A stretch of 64,000 bases of DNA from Symbiodinium natans. Its lineage: Eukaryota > Sar > Dinophyceae > Suessiales > Symbiodiniaceae. The DNA lies in assembly GCA_905221605.1 (NCBI GenBank), contig CAJNDS010002809.1, forward strand, positions 205,001-269,000. The letters run 5' to 3'. The first letter of the stretch is position 1. Every line of letters begins with the position of its first letter. A program made the translations under genes and the position numbers. The notes below the pieces were generated by a model, which was not told the origin of the DNA, searched no databases, and saw nothing but the letters and a program-made list of their open reading frames with translations. Shown here piece after piece: positions 51,391-62,300 of this stretch.

Positions 51391-52890
51391 CCATGTGCCA
51401 CCCTGTAATTCTGCCACTGCGGTTGGGGGCTGCGAGATCTTCAGCATCTCGGAGTTACGGCTGGGTCTATTAGAGCGCAAGTGCATCTGCCTGAGTTTAG
51501 GAACCCTGAACCCTGAACCCCAAAAGGGCCCACATCTTTGCTCGACGCTAGGGATGGAGGGGGTCGGGCAGGTAGTTCGGCTAGACCCTGTGCCCCGAAC
51601 TGTTTTCCGAAACAGGGCCCTATCGTACCCTCATACCCTAAACCAAGTACCCTCATGGCCAAACACCCTAAACCTTAAACCCGAATACCCTCAACCCCGA
51701 CCCTAGAGCTTCCTGAGGCAAAGCACCACTCCCGTTCAGAAGGGGGCTGGGGGTCTGTCGGGTTAAGGGTCCATAGGGTTTAGGGTTTGGGGGTCCAAAG
51801 AGGGTTCCCAGTGACCCTCCAAAGTTTTTGGACCCCTTGCAGGACCAACTCGGCGGTTCTCCCTTTGTATCGTACTGTCATACGATTATATATAGATATG
51901 TATATATATATATATATATATGTCATGTAGTATATTATATTCGATTAGGAAACCGTTTATTAGATTGTCTGGCATTATATTTAAGAGCCTCCGGCTCAAG
52001 CCGCCGACCCCGCTGGAGCATAGTTGAGAGGTCTAAACCCGCTCGCATGGTTCGAAGATCATGCACCAGGACAAGCTCAAGCCAAAAAGACAGATGGGTG
52101 GGGTAGGTAGGGGGGGGGGGTGGGGGGGGGGGGTGGGGGGGTGGGGGGGGGGGGTGGAGGGGGGGGGGGGGGTGGGGGGGGGGGGGGGTGGGGGGGGTGG
52201 GGGGGGGTGGGGGGGGGGGGGGGGGGGGTGGGGGGGGTGGGGGGGGTTGGGGGGCGGGAAAACGCTGATTTTGCTGAGGGCGCCCCTACCCCCCTGTGCT
52301 GAACCGCCTGTTTACGCTGTGCGGGTGGTGCGGTCCTCCACGAAAAAATTGTCCCCCCCCTTTGTTCTGGGGTTTTCACCTCCTCAAACCCATCCAACAC
52401 GCCGCCAGGGTCGGCGGATAGTCGTATATCATCTGTTATTTGTCTTCTGTGCTTTGATTTGGTTAAAGGGCACCCCCCAAAAGGGGACCGTGATGATTTA
52501 GACGACTGCCGCTGTGTAGCCCCTGGCCAAGTGCCTTTGTTTCGCCCACTTTGCCCAGGTGAATTTCCTTGCGTTTCTGCATATCATGCGGGACGCATCT
52601 CGGTGGCGAGAAACTCTAGGGACCCGGGAGTGGGAGTTTCTGTCCTCCTTTTTTGGTGGGCGGGGGGGGTAGGGTTTGGGGCTTCGGGGGTGGGAGCGGG
52701 GGGGTGGGGTGAGGTTCCCAAAGATGTGCCAGGCCAGGCTACTGCGTGGGGACAGCATGGCAGCATTCTGATTCCATGGATACCAAGTCCTCCTGTATCA
52801 GCTGAAGTGCTTCGAACCCTAAACCCTAAACCCTAAACCCCAAACCCTGAACTAAACCCCAAACCCTAAACACCTGACCCATCAACTCAG
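51391..52890. other. Stretch without a gene model
   Basis: Contains scattered exon-like pieces (51843-51866, DQLGGSPF between TTGCAG and GTATCG; 52067-52095, DKLKPKRQM after CACCAG), an AT microsatellite (51888-51925), and a 150-bp G-rich tract with T interruptions (52098-52255) that makes poly-Gly frames. The part 52260-52800 is free of telomeric repeats; no conserved domain seen. Confidence 0.4.
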
Positions 52891-53055
52891 GTCATTGATG
52901 CAGGCTCCCTGGAGTCCACCTGTTTCGGGTTTAGGGTTTCGGGTTTAGGGTTTAGGGTTTAGGGTTTAGGGACCGGCTGCCACAAGACATCCAGACGGAA
53001 GCGCTGTACTGTAAGGGGACCCTGGTAGTGACTCCGCTTCCTCGCAGATGGTCCT

Positions 53056-53138
<83 letters not shown>

Positions 53139-53309
53139 GGGCTTAAGGGGTATAAGGAGGGACCCCTAGAAGGGACCCTTAATCTTGCCTCAGTAGCCCC
53201 TATAGATGACCCCTATAAGGTCCCTTTGTAAGGGTCCCTCCTTTAGTCCCTTGATAGGCTGGGCCTGCGCACCTGAGTCCAAGACCCCAACCTGTACTTC
53301 ATACAGTAG
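52891..53309 (+). CDS. Candidate small gene, EF-hand-like (three exons)
   Basis: Exons 52891-52921 (VIDAGSLEST, after ACTCAG), 52987-53010 (IQTEALY, ending at GTAAGG) and 53278-53309 (QDPNLYFIQ with TAG) agree in phase. VIDAGSLEST resembles the second half of an EF-hand loop. The second intron contains a 79-base T run and a TIR element. Upstream exons and start not found; the short lengths keep confidence low. Confidence 0.35.
53057..53135 (+). repeat. Poly-T run of 79 bases
   Basis: Uninterrupted T run (reads as poly-Phe or poly-Lys). On the minus strand it is a poly-A tail-like run, but no retroposed transcript is recognisable next to it. Confidence 0.95.
53148..53256. mobile_element. TIR element, family AAGGAGGGACCCCTAGAAGGG
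   Basis: GTATAAGGAGGGACCCCTAG at the left and AAGGGTCCCTCCTTTAGTCC at the right, core CCCTATAGATGACCCC. A second copy at 63626-63832 has a telomeric tract inside it. Confidence 0.7.
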
Positions 53310-53708
53310 AAGGGAGCAGGTATGATTTGGGGGGCGGGGGGGGGGGGCCGCAACGGTTCTCCATGAGTGTTTCTTTGTGTGACAGGGTTACGGAAGGATG
53401 GGGCTGTTGTCGCTGGGGCTTGCCTGCCACCCACCACAGAAATCGGCGGCTCCAGGATACCATATCTGAGGGTTTACGGAAAAGAAGGGCCCCCGAATAT
53501 GGTCCCCCCAACAGCAGGATTCCCTTATAAGGAGGACCTCAAAACGGTACCCTTAATTTCGGTAACCCCCATATCACTGTTTAAGCTCAACCTCATCTTT
53601 GCGGGTCTTTGCGTTACTTCCTTCAGTCGGGATTGAACCCTGTTTATGTTGCAGGGTTCCTAGCTCTTAGAAGCTAAGCCCGACGTAATCCTTTGTCTTG
53701 GACTGCAG

Positions 53709-53750
53709 GAGGGTAGCACGGCCATAATTATGGCTCACTTCTACCTGGAG
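53709..53750 (+). CDS. Candidate exon ending in an introner-like donor
   Basis: After GACTGCAG, EGSTAIIMAHFYLE runs to CTACCTGGAG/GTTCATTC, which matches the 5' edge of the introner family (CTTGGAG/GTTCATGG). No complete element follows, so this may be a remnant. Neighbouring exons not identified. Confidence 0.25.
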
Positions 53751-55143
53751 GTTCATTCAGGGGGGCAGGGGCAGCACCTTGCTAACCCAAGACTCTAAAC
53801 CCTAAACCCTGAACCCTGAACCCTAAACTCTAAACCCTAAACCCTAAACCCTAAACCCTACACCCTACACCCTACACCCTAAACCCTAAACCCTAAACCC
53901 CAAACCAAGTGGAAGGGGGGAAGGGCACAGTCCCCGAGCGTTGTTCCTGCAAGGTTGGGTGCACACCATCATCTGAGTCTAGTCTGAGGCTTGATGCTTT
54001 CTTGCACCCCGAGCCAGATTCTGCTTTGGAGGATCGGAATAGGGTTTAGGGTTTAGGGTTCAGGGGTTTAGGGTTTAGGGTTTAGGGTTTAGGGTTGAGG
54101 GTTGAGGGTTTAGGTTTAGGGTTTAGGGTTTAGATAAAGTCATGATCTGTAGGGTAGCTATATGGTTACAACCTGAATTTAGGGCATTTGTCACCCTACG
54201 GAGGTTCAGGGTGTTGCTTAGGGCCCATCGGGTTTTTTTTGGGGCCGAGTTTCGGAGTCAACTTTGAAGCTCATGAAATGTCGTGAATCTGGCTGCTTCA
54301 GCATTGCATTTTTGCGCGTGCCCGGGGAATCCCCGATTTCTTGTGCGTTTAAGCAGCGAGCTTCCGCAAGAAGTTCGCAAAGCTGTACAGTCCCCCAGCA
54401 CCTTTGCAACCAGGTGCCCTTCGCACTTTGCACACTCGCAACACTAAGCCCTAATTACATACTAGGAACCCTAAACAAATACCAAGCCCTATGACTCGCA
54501 ACACTAGCCCTAATTATGTACTATAACTATACCAGGATCCCTAAACCCTATAGATCCCAAGCTGGGTGCCTGGTGGCCCAAATTGGCCAAAGCCGACTCT
54601 ACCCTCTCTCCCCTCTCGGCTCTTGGCTGTTTGTCTTGGAACGTGCTCTCCTCCTGGAAAACTTCACGGAGGCTAGGGCACCGTGCAGCGACGGGTCTTC
54701 GCACAATGCGGCCCCGTCTTCGTAACATAAGCTCGGGCGATTCCTGCATGCTCTACAGCGCTTCGATCGGGTGAAAGGTTGCACATCAAAAGTCGCGTCC
54801 TTGCTGGATATTCTGATGACTCATAGAGTGTGAGTGATATGATACGTTAAGACTAATACGGATGGACACTCTAAAATGCCAATAATAGTATAGGGTTCTT
54901 AATTCTTAAGGGAGGGGGGTTCAAGGAGGGAATCGAACCCAAGGTTCCCCAATACTCCCCACTACTCCCTGAGGCTCCCTATGCTTCCCTAAGGTTCCCT
55001 AGGTACCTACCCCCATGAACCCTAAACCCTAAAGCCTAAACCCGAAAGCCTAAACCCTAAACCCTCCCTTAAGAACCCTATAATCATGGTAACCTGCTTC
55101 AGGCGGGCTCTAGTTTTCCCTCATACCTCTCAACGTCTCTCAG
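53751..55143. other. Stretch without a supported gene
   Basis: Telomeric tracts at 53795-53900 (CCCTAAA, CCCTACA variants) and 54035-54135 (TTTAGGG), then a telomere-free block 54230-54780 with open frames on both strands that match nothing I know, and a region 54900-55015 of repeated TTCCCTAAG / CTCCCTGAG words ending in TAGGTACCTACC, which is shared with 13060-13130. Confidence 0.4.
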
Positions 55144-55339
55144 CCTTGATGTTGAACACTGCGGGCAAGGGGCATGCCAGGGGGAAGTTTGTGCCATAAA
55201 CCCTAAACCCCAAACCCTAAACCCTAAACCCCAAACCCCAAACCCCAAGTGACCTTGTCGTCTCCAGAAAGAGGCCCTTCGGATGAAGAATTGTTGGGGG
55301 CCAAATGAGGGTTTCCGACAGAAGCGGGTTCCTTACTAG
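55144..55339 (+). CDS. Candidate terminal exons (two alternatives)
   Basis: 55144-55199 (after TCTCAG; LMLNTAGKGHARGKFVP then TAA) and 55268-55339 (after CTCCAG; KEALRMKNCWGPNEGFRQKR then VPY and TAG) each look like a last exon. They cannot both end the same transcript unless the first uses an internal donor (GTGCCA at 55191). No family recognised. Confidence 0.28.
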
Positions 55340-55858
55340 GGTCCTGATGATAGAATCCGACTACTTCGGGGGATCTTCGTAAACCTCCAACTGAAGAATC
55401 CTAGAATCGGGATCATATTTCCCTGTGCCTATACGCCGATATTCCCTAATTAGGAGTCGATGAGCCGTAAACCCTTTGAGCAAAGGTTTTTTGTCATCAA
55501 GGGGCTCAGGAGGGAACCCTTGTATGGCACCTCAGGGGTTTATCCAGTGGTTATTTAGGGTTTAGGGTTTAGGGTTTAGGGTTTAGGGTTTAGGGTTTAG
55601 GGTTTAGGGTTTAGGTATGTGGGTATATAGGTACTTCAAAAGTGTACCAGGCCAATGTGCTGCAGCTACAAGGGCTCCGTTTGAAAACCCCGGTTAGAGC
55701 CCAAGAGACCGACAGCCCAAAAAGCCCGCGGTGTACAGCTCCCAATGCACCTGCTACGTTAAAAGGCACAGTCGTTTAGGGTTTAGGGTTTAGGGTTCAG
55801 GGTTTAGGGTTTAGTTTGGAGGCTTCTCGCGGTGCCCTGTATAAAGTCCTAAGCCGCC

Positions 55859-57687
55859 ATGTGGCCGTGGCTGCCACCGGGCATTGGCCCGAACGTGCCT
55901 GGGCAGACGCTCACACGTCCGAGCCAGCCGAGCCAAAACGTTGGGCAAGGAGCCGTTGAGGGTGGAAGCTTCAGTGGCTTGTAGGGTTTAATTACGCTGC
56001 ATATCTTAATACATGTCTATAGATAGCTGCGTATCTATGTCAATCTATGTATAAATCCTGCTCATTTCGTCAGGGCCTAGCGGAAAACAGCCGAGCCTGG
56101 GGTCAGAACTACTCCCTCAGTAGCCCCTGAACCCTCCAAACCCGCAAAGTCGCAGAAGCCCTAGAATCCTCAACCCCCGTAGGTGCCAGGCAAATGTCTC
56201 GGACCTCGAGAACCACGGGGTTTCACATTCCCTGGTTAAGCCTGGTGAGAAACTAGGTAGAAATTTAGGGCAATTTGACCTTCAGATATGAGAGTATCTG
56301 AATGAGTACACTTCACACTTCTTGGGATATTGTAGCCCCCTCTCGAACTGAAAGTGCAAACTTTTTGGGGGCTTATGAACTCAGCCACTCAGTATCCCTA
56401 AACCCTGAGCCCTGAACCCTGAACTAAGTGTGAGAGTGGCTGTCCCGCGAGCCAGCGGCAGGAGCGCGACCCATCCCGCGCCGAGTTGGTGGGGCCTTGA
56501 TAGGCAAAGCTGGGGTAGGGTTTAGGGTTTAGGGTTTAGGGCTTAGGGTTTAGGGTTTAGGGTTTAAGGTTTAAGGGTTAGGGTCTGGGGTTTAGAGGTT
56601 TAGGGTTGGGATGTTCCCCTTATACTAACAGTCCAAAATAGGGGTTATAGTACCCCGATTACCATCCCAATTGAGGACTGTTCGTACAAGGAGGAACATC
56701 CCAAGTTTAGGGTTTGGGGTCGAGGGCGTAGGGCATTGCAAGGGTTCCTCTGGCCACCACGTCTCACCGATTTGAGAGTTCTGGCAGTTTGTTTGTATCT
56801 TATGGTGTTTGGACATGCCATGCGTGCGGAGAACTGCAGAGCTCCGCCCCTCCACCAAGCTCCAAACACTAAACCCTAAACCCAAAACCCGAAGCTAAAC
56901 CCCAAACCCTAAACCCTGAGCCCATGTTTGCGGAAGGGCTCGGGGTCTGCCTGGCGCCACGGCGCAGTTCCGCGAAGGCGATGCGATCGAGCCGCGTGCC
57001 TGGGCCCAGCCCCTGTACCCCTCAACCCTCAACCCTAAACAACCCTAAACCCTAAGCCCTAAGCCCTAAGCCCTAAACCCTAAACCCTAAACCCTAAAAC
57101 CCTAAAACCCCTAAACCCTAAACCCGAGCCCTAAATATTACTTCCTGAGCCTTAAACTCCAGTCACTTTTGTGGGTAGTTCTCGAAGCTGTGGTCTTTTT
57201 TGGGGGCACCCTAGCAAAAAGGGATCAGGCTTGGCTTTCTTCTGCCTGGCTCTTAGGACTTCGTAGAAACTACAAGAAGGAGCCTAAAAGTCAAACTCTT
57301 AGGAGGGATTCCGAAGTCAGCCAAGCAGGGTAAAGTGACCAGGTACGGTTACGGAGTGTGAGGCGGTGGTTCTTGTTGCGACCTCAAAGACTTCTCTGCT
57401 CCCAGAGTTAGGTTGCTTTATGGAGCCCAGTACGTGGCTAACTGACTGAAGTGTCTTTAAGATGTGCATCTGGGCGTAGGGCTTTTGTACCTGGGGATCC
57501 TGGCTGTCCGTCAGCTTTAGAAAGTGTAGGTGCAGGTAATGTGAATTCTCCTCCTCCTCCTCAACCTCAATCTGCCAACCCCAAACCCCCTGAACCCTAA
57601 ACCCTGAACCGTCAACCTCGAAACCCGAAGCCCCAACACAAGGAAGTGGAGCGCAAGAAGCTGGAGGACGGATCGGAGGCCATTTGA
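55859..57687 (+). CDS. Unknown 95-residue protein (five exons, complete model)
   Basis: CCTAAG precedes CCGCC and ATG (55859). Exons 55859-55980, 56183-56234, 56456-56488, 56968-57003 and 57643-57687 join without a frame break and end in TGA. The N-terminus MWPWLPPGIGPNVPGQTLTR is Pro/Gly/Gln-rich; the middle is CQANVSDLENHGVSHSL; the end FREGDAIEPRAW and EVERKKLEDGSEAI is highly charged. No domain recognised. Donors GT, GT, GT, GC. A reading of the last exon in a second frame stays open longer, so the C-terminus could differ. Flanking telomeric repeats follow the same strand pattern as the secure genes. Confidence 0.5.
56608..56703. mobile_element. TIR element, family GGGATGTTCCCC
   Basis: GGGATGTTCCCCTTATACTA at the left and CGTACAAGGAGGAACATCCC at the right, with ACAGTCC / GGACTGT inside the arms. 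Second copy at 63396-63492. About 95 bp. It lies in the intron between exons 56488 and 56968. Confidence 0.8.
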
Positions 57688-59354
57688 TCTTTCTAGGCGA
57701 AGGTCGATTGTGCGGACATGTCGGAGGTTCCCTAATGTGAATTTAAGCTTTAGGGGTGCAGGCTTCAGGGTTCAGGGTTTGGGGTTTAGGGCGAGGTTCC
57801 CTAGTATCCAAGTATGAACCTAAAGCGTGCATTTGGTCAGATCTCAAAATCATGGGTCCCTTTTCAGGCACCCTGAATGCTATAACATTGCTAGGGCCGC
57901 CTTATAATGGTTTTCCAATAGGATGAGAGTATAGAAAAGGCACCATGTAGCCCGGTATGTAGGACCCTTAGGGTTTAGGGTTTAGGGTTTAGGGTTTAGG
58001 GTTTAGGGTTTAGGGTTTAGGGTTTAGGGTTTAGGGTTTAGGGTTTAGGGTTTAGGGTTTAGGGGGGTGCTCCGTGGGTCCATGCGCCTACAAGGCGTAT
58101 ATGAAGCAGGGATTATTGCTTACTTGCTATCGGTCCGTGTACATGCGGCTCCTTATGATGTTGAGTGTTTCGGGTTTAGGGTTTAGGGTTTAGGGTTTAG
58201 GGTTTATATATTGGGTGTCCTTTTGGAGATACCAGTAATTAAAACCATCCCTGATGGGTTCCCCATGGTTTTGAGGTCCATATTGAGGGGCCCCCTTATT
58301 TTTTTGCAAGCTATCTCAAGCTAAAGCATTCACGAGTCAAGCCGCTTGCCAGGCGACGAAGATATACCCACCCGCCTATTCCCCAAGCCAGTTTACCTCC
58401 TACATCTCTTCAAACTCTTCCGCTCAGCTTATGCCTGAATTGAGCAAGTTTTTTGTTCAACCTATTCTTTTCCTTGGGGTGGGGGTGGGGGGGGATTGGC
58501 GAGCCTGAGTTTAGCACAGTTTCGGTTCAACCTTTTCTTGACGCAGCACGACTGCATCTATCCATTTTCGGTTGAGCGTTTTTTAGGAGGACAAGGTTTC
58601 AGGAAACTGCTGCTTGTAATTGATCCACTGGCAACAGCTAAGCGAGAGACTCCTGTTGCGTTCGAGGCTAAATACTAGGGTTTGGGACTGAACTCTAAGG
58701 TTTACAGAGCAGATTTAGCCATGATCCCAATGCCCAGCCAATGCCGGCGAAATTTTGCACAAAGCTCACGAAATTTTGCACGATGCACACGAAGCAATGC
58801 CCACGCAGGAATTTTTTTATGTGCATATATATATATATGTATGTGAAAAAAACATTCCAAGCTTCTCTTTTTTTTGGGAGGGGGGGTGGGGGGGGGTGTG
58901 GGGGGAACCCAGAGCTGACGCTTCCTTGGCTAGGGTGACCTGTTTCGTCTTTGGAACATGTAGGGTTTAGGGTTTAGGGTTTAGGGTTTAGGGTTTAGGG
59001 TTTAGGGTTTACATCGCGGCCTCATCAGCCTCCGCAGTCCAAACTTTGCGGCCCTAAGCCCCCTTACCCTTGCCAAGCCCTGAACCCTGTACTCAACCCT
59101 AAACCACATAAGCCCGAAACCCTAACCCCCAAACCCTAAACCCTAAACTCCAAACCCTTAACCCTAAACCCAAAACCCCAAACCCTCAACCTAAACCCCA
59201 AAGCCCAAACCCCAAACCCCAAACCCTAAACCCTAAACCCCAAACCCTAAACCCTAAACCCCAAACCCCAAACCCTAAACCCTAAACCCTAAACCCCAAA
59301 CCCCAAACCCTAAACCCCAAACCCGAAACCCTAAACCCTAAACCCACTTGGCAG
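57688..59354. other. Stretch with no secure exon, upstream of the FKBP gene
   Basis: Holds a TIR-like element (57845-57955, CATGGGTCCCTTTTCAGGC ... AAAAGGCACCATG), a long TTTAGGG tract (57968-58063), a TTTAGGG block (58178-58206) and a telomere-free part (58260-58960). ATG at 58741, three bases after CCCAG, opens MPAKFCTKLTKFCTMHTKQC and could start the FKBP gene, but no phase link was found. CCCTAAA and CCCCAAA arrays occupy 59120-59345. Confidence 0.4.
57968..58063 (+). repeat. Telomeric (TTTAGGG)n tract
   Basis: About 14 perfect units. Confidence 0.95.
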
Positions 59355-62300
59355 AGCCGGGGAGGTGGTCAGGCTGGCCTCGGGCGTGCAGTACGTCGAT
59401 CTCCGCGTGGGTGGCGGGGAGGCACGGCGTCCCTGACCCCCAGAAACTTGTCGGGTTGCTAAGGGAGGGTTTGGGGTTTGGAGTTTAGTTTGGGTTTAGG
59501 GAACCTTGGGTTTCTGTGTTTTACCATACTTTAATACTTTTTTGGGTTCTGGGCTCCTATTATAGCTACTTATACCTAAAAAGTATCTGCGTTTTTTCCA
59601 GGGTCCACACCAAAGTAGGGGAAACCACAGTCCCTTAGGAATAATGTTTTTGTGTTCATTTATATAGGGTTTAGGGTTTAGGGTTAGTACCCTTCCGCCC
59701 TTTTTTGTTTTAGGTCCGTGAAATTGTTGGGGTATATCGGGGTTCAGGGTTTCAGTGTAGACCATGAGTTGCCAACATGTTTTACTGAAAATCCCTACAT
59801 AACAATCACAGAAACTGCACCAAGAGCAGGCCCCTGAATTGGGGGATCTGTGGCTTGCAGGATGTGATTGCAAGGGACAGCATGCAGCCGGGGTTACCGA
59901 GCAACTCGAACCCAGAGTAGGCCCTTCTTCCCCTCTTGTAGGGTTTAGGTTCCCTTACAAGCCCCCTGTATATCAAAAAGGGTACCCTTTTGATTCCTAG
60001 GTCACTCTTGGGAATCTAGGCAATGGCTTGGAAGTTCCCTTGAAAGGTCCCTGAGCTCGGCGACGTCGTCCTCGCGCATGTAAAAGGCTCGGCTCCTTGC
60101 TGCAATGTCGGTGCTGGATTCATTCTCATACTTGGAGGTTCATGGTACTTCTGAACCAATTATGACCGTACTTATAACCCACTTATATAAGCCCCTTAAG
60201 TGCGCGAATGTGGTTATAGGTACAGCGATAATTGGTTCATCACAAGTTCCATGAACCTCCAAGTAGAGTCCGATGTTTGCTAGTAGTGTTAGAGGAGAGA
60301 GGACCCTTTAAACCCTAAAACCCTAAATGCTATACACCCTGTAAACCCTAAACCCTGAACCCTGAACCCTAAACCCTAACCCTAAACCCTAACCCTAAAC
60401 CCTAAACCCTAAACCCTAAACCCTAAACCCTAAACCCTAAACCCTAAACCCTAAACCCTAAACCCTAAACCCTTTGGGGTTCCATGGCAGGATATCTGAT
60501 GGAGAAGGATGACCCGGTCTTTGTGGACACCTACTCTGACGGCAGACCCCTGGTCTTCTCACTTGGCACCGAGCCGCAGGTGTCAAAGCCCTGTAAATCC
60601 CTGATAAACCCCTCAACACCCCAAGCCCTAAACCCCCTCAAGACCCCTAAATCCCCTGAAACCCCTGAAATCCCCCAAATCCTTAATCCACTAAACATAC
60701 GAAGCGCCCTAAATCCTCCAAACCCCTGAACCCTAAGCTTCTAAATCCCCCTAAACCCTAAACCCTAAGCCCTAAACCCGAAGCCCTGGGTTACTGCGAC
60801 ACTCCTCCCGCTGTGCTGCAGGGCCTTACAGAGGGGCTCTCTGAAGCCTTGGCCACGATGAAGCTGGGATCCGTCCGAGTCGTGCAGGCTGGGGGTTTAG
60901 GGTTTGGGGTTTAGGGTTTGGGGTTTTGGGTTTGGGGTTTTGGGTTTAGGGTTTAAGGTGGGTTAACTGTGACCTGGCAGGGCCTGCAGACACCTGAATC
61001 GTCCTAACTCCCTATGGCGCGAGGACCTAAGACGCCACACCTTCCACGATTGCAAACACATTCTTTCGATCCTACAACTCAACAGCCCTGAAGCGCTTTC
61101 GAGCCCTAAGAGCCCGTGAACCCCTTGAAGTTTCAGGTCCTTAAGGCCCCTACACCGCCTTAAGCCCTCAAAGCTTGAAGCTCTCAAAGCCCCATAGAGC
61201 CCTTAAAGCCCTTAAACCCTAAAGGTCTAAACCCTAAACCCTAAACCCTAAACCCTAAAACCTAAACCCTAAACCCTAAACCCTAAAGGCCTTAGAGCCC
61301 TTAGTGCCCTTAGAGCCCTTGAACCCCTTGGAGCCCTCGGAGCCCTTACATCCGAAGCCCTAAACCCTAAACCCTAAACCCTGAACCCTGAACCATAAAC
61401 CCTAAAACCCCAAAACCCCAAACCCCAAACCCTAAACCCTAAACCCTAAACCCTAAACCCTAAACCCTAAACCCTAAACCCTAAACCCTAAACCCTAAAC
61501 CCTAAACCCTAAACCCTAAACCCTAAACCCTCACCCTAAACCCCAAACCCTAAACTCGAAGAGGTGCCCTCCTACCTTGGGTATCCCGACGGCCTTGCAC
61601 GTGCTGGCGTGAAGCCACCTTTGCTCCGACCTTGGCTTTGTTTGGGGTTTAGGGTTTAGGGTGTAGGGTTTGGGGTTTAGGGTTGTTCGGTTGAAGGATT
61701 GAGGGGTTTATAGTGCTTGGGGGGGGGGGGGGGGGGGTTCAGGGTTTAGGGTTATTTAATTGAGGGGTTTATAGTGCTCAGGGTGGGCTGTCGTGTCTAA
61801 GGGTTTAAGGTTTCCGGCTTAGAGAAGATGTCGTGCAATATTAATTGCTTGCAACAGGGACGTGGCCGACACACGCGACATACCCCGTTACAAAGGGTAT
61901 GTATCAATGCCCGGGGTTTGCAACAGACCTGCTTGTTGTTTTTTGTTTGATCTTTTGGCTTCCATTGTGCATGCGCGCGACAGAGGTTTGTATCAAGACG
62001 TGCGTTACATAGGTCTGTAACAGATGGTTTCGCGCGCGGTCTGCGACAACCGGGGGTTTTGGCACACGGCCAGGGTATTTCTCAAAATACATAGGGGTAC
62101 TTTTATACCACGAAGAGTATAGCCCGAAAGGGTACCCTATTTTCGGAAACACAGAGGTCTGACTATGAAACAGGGTTGCCCCTCAACACCCAACTCGTCT
62201 TTCGGTTGGGACGCAGTGGAGCTTGGGACAACCAACTCTTCCTGAATCTTTTAACCCTAAACCCTCAACCCTAACCTTAAACCCTAAACCTTAAACCCTA

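Noticed and set aside
52061-52501. Gly-Gly-Trp-rich open frame
   Set aside because: Low-complexity reading of a G-rich tract with regular T interruptions; no conserved flanks.
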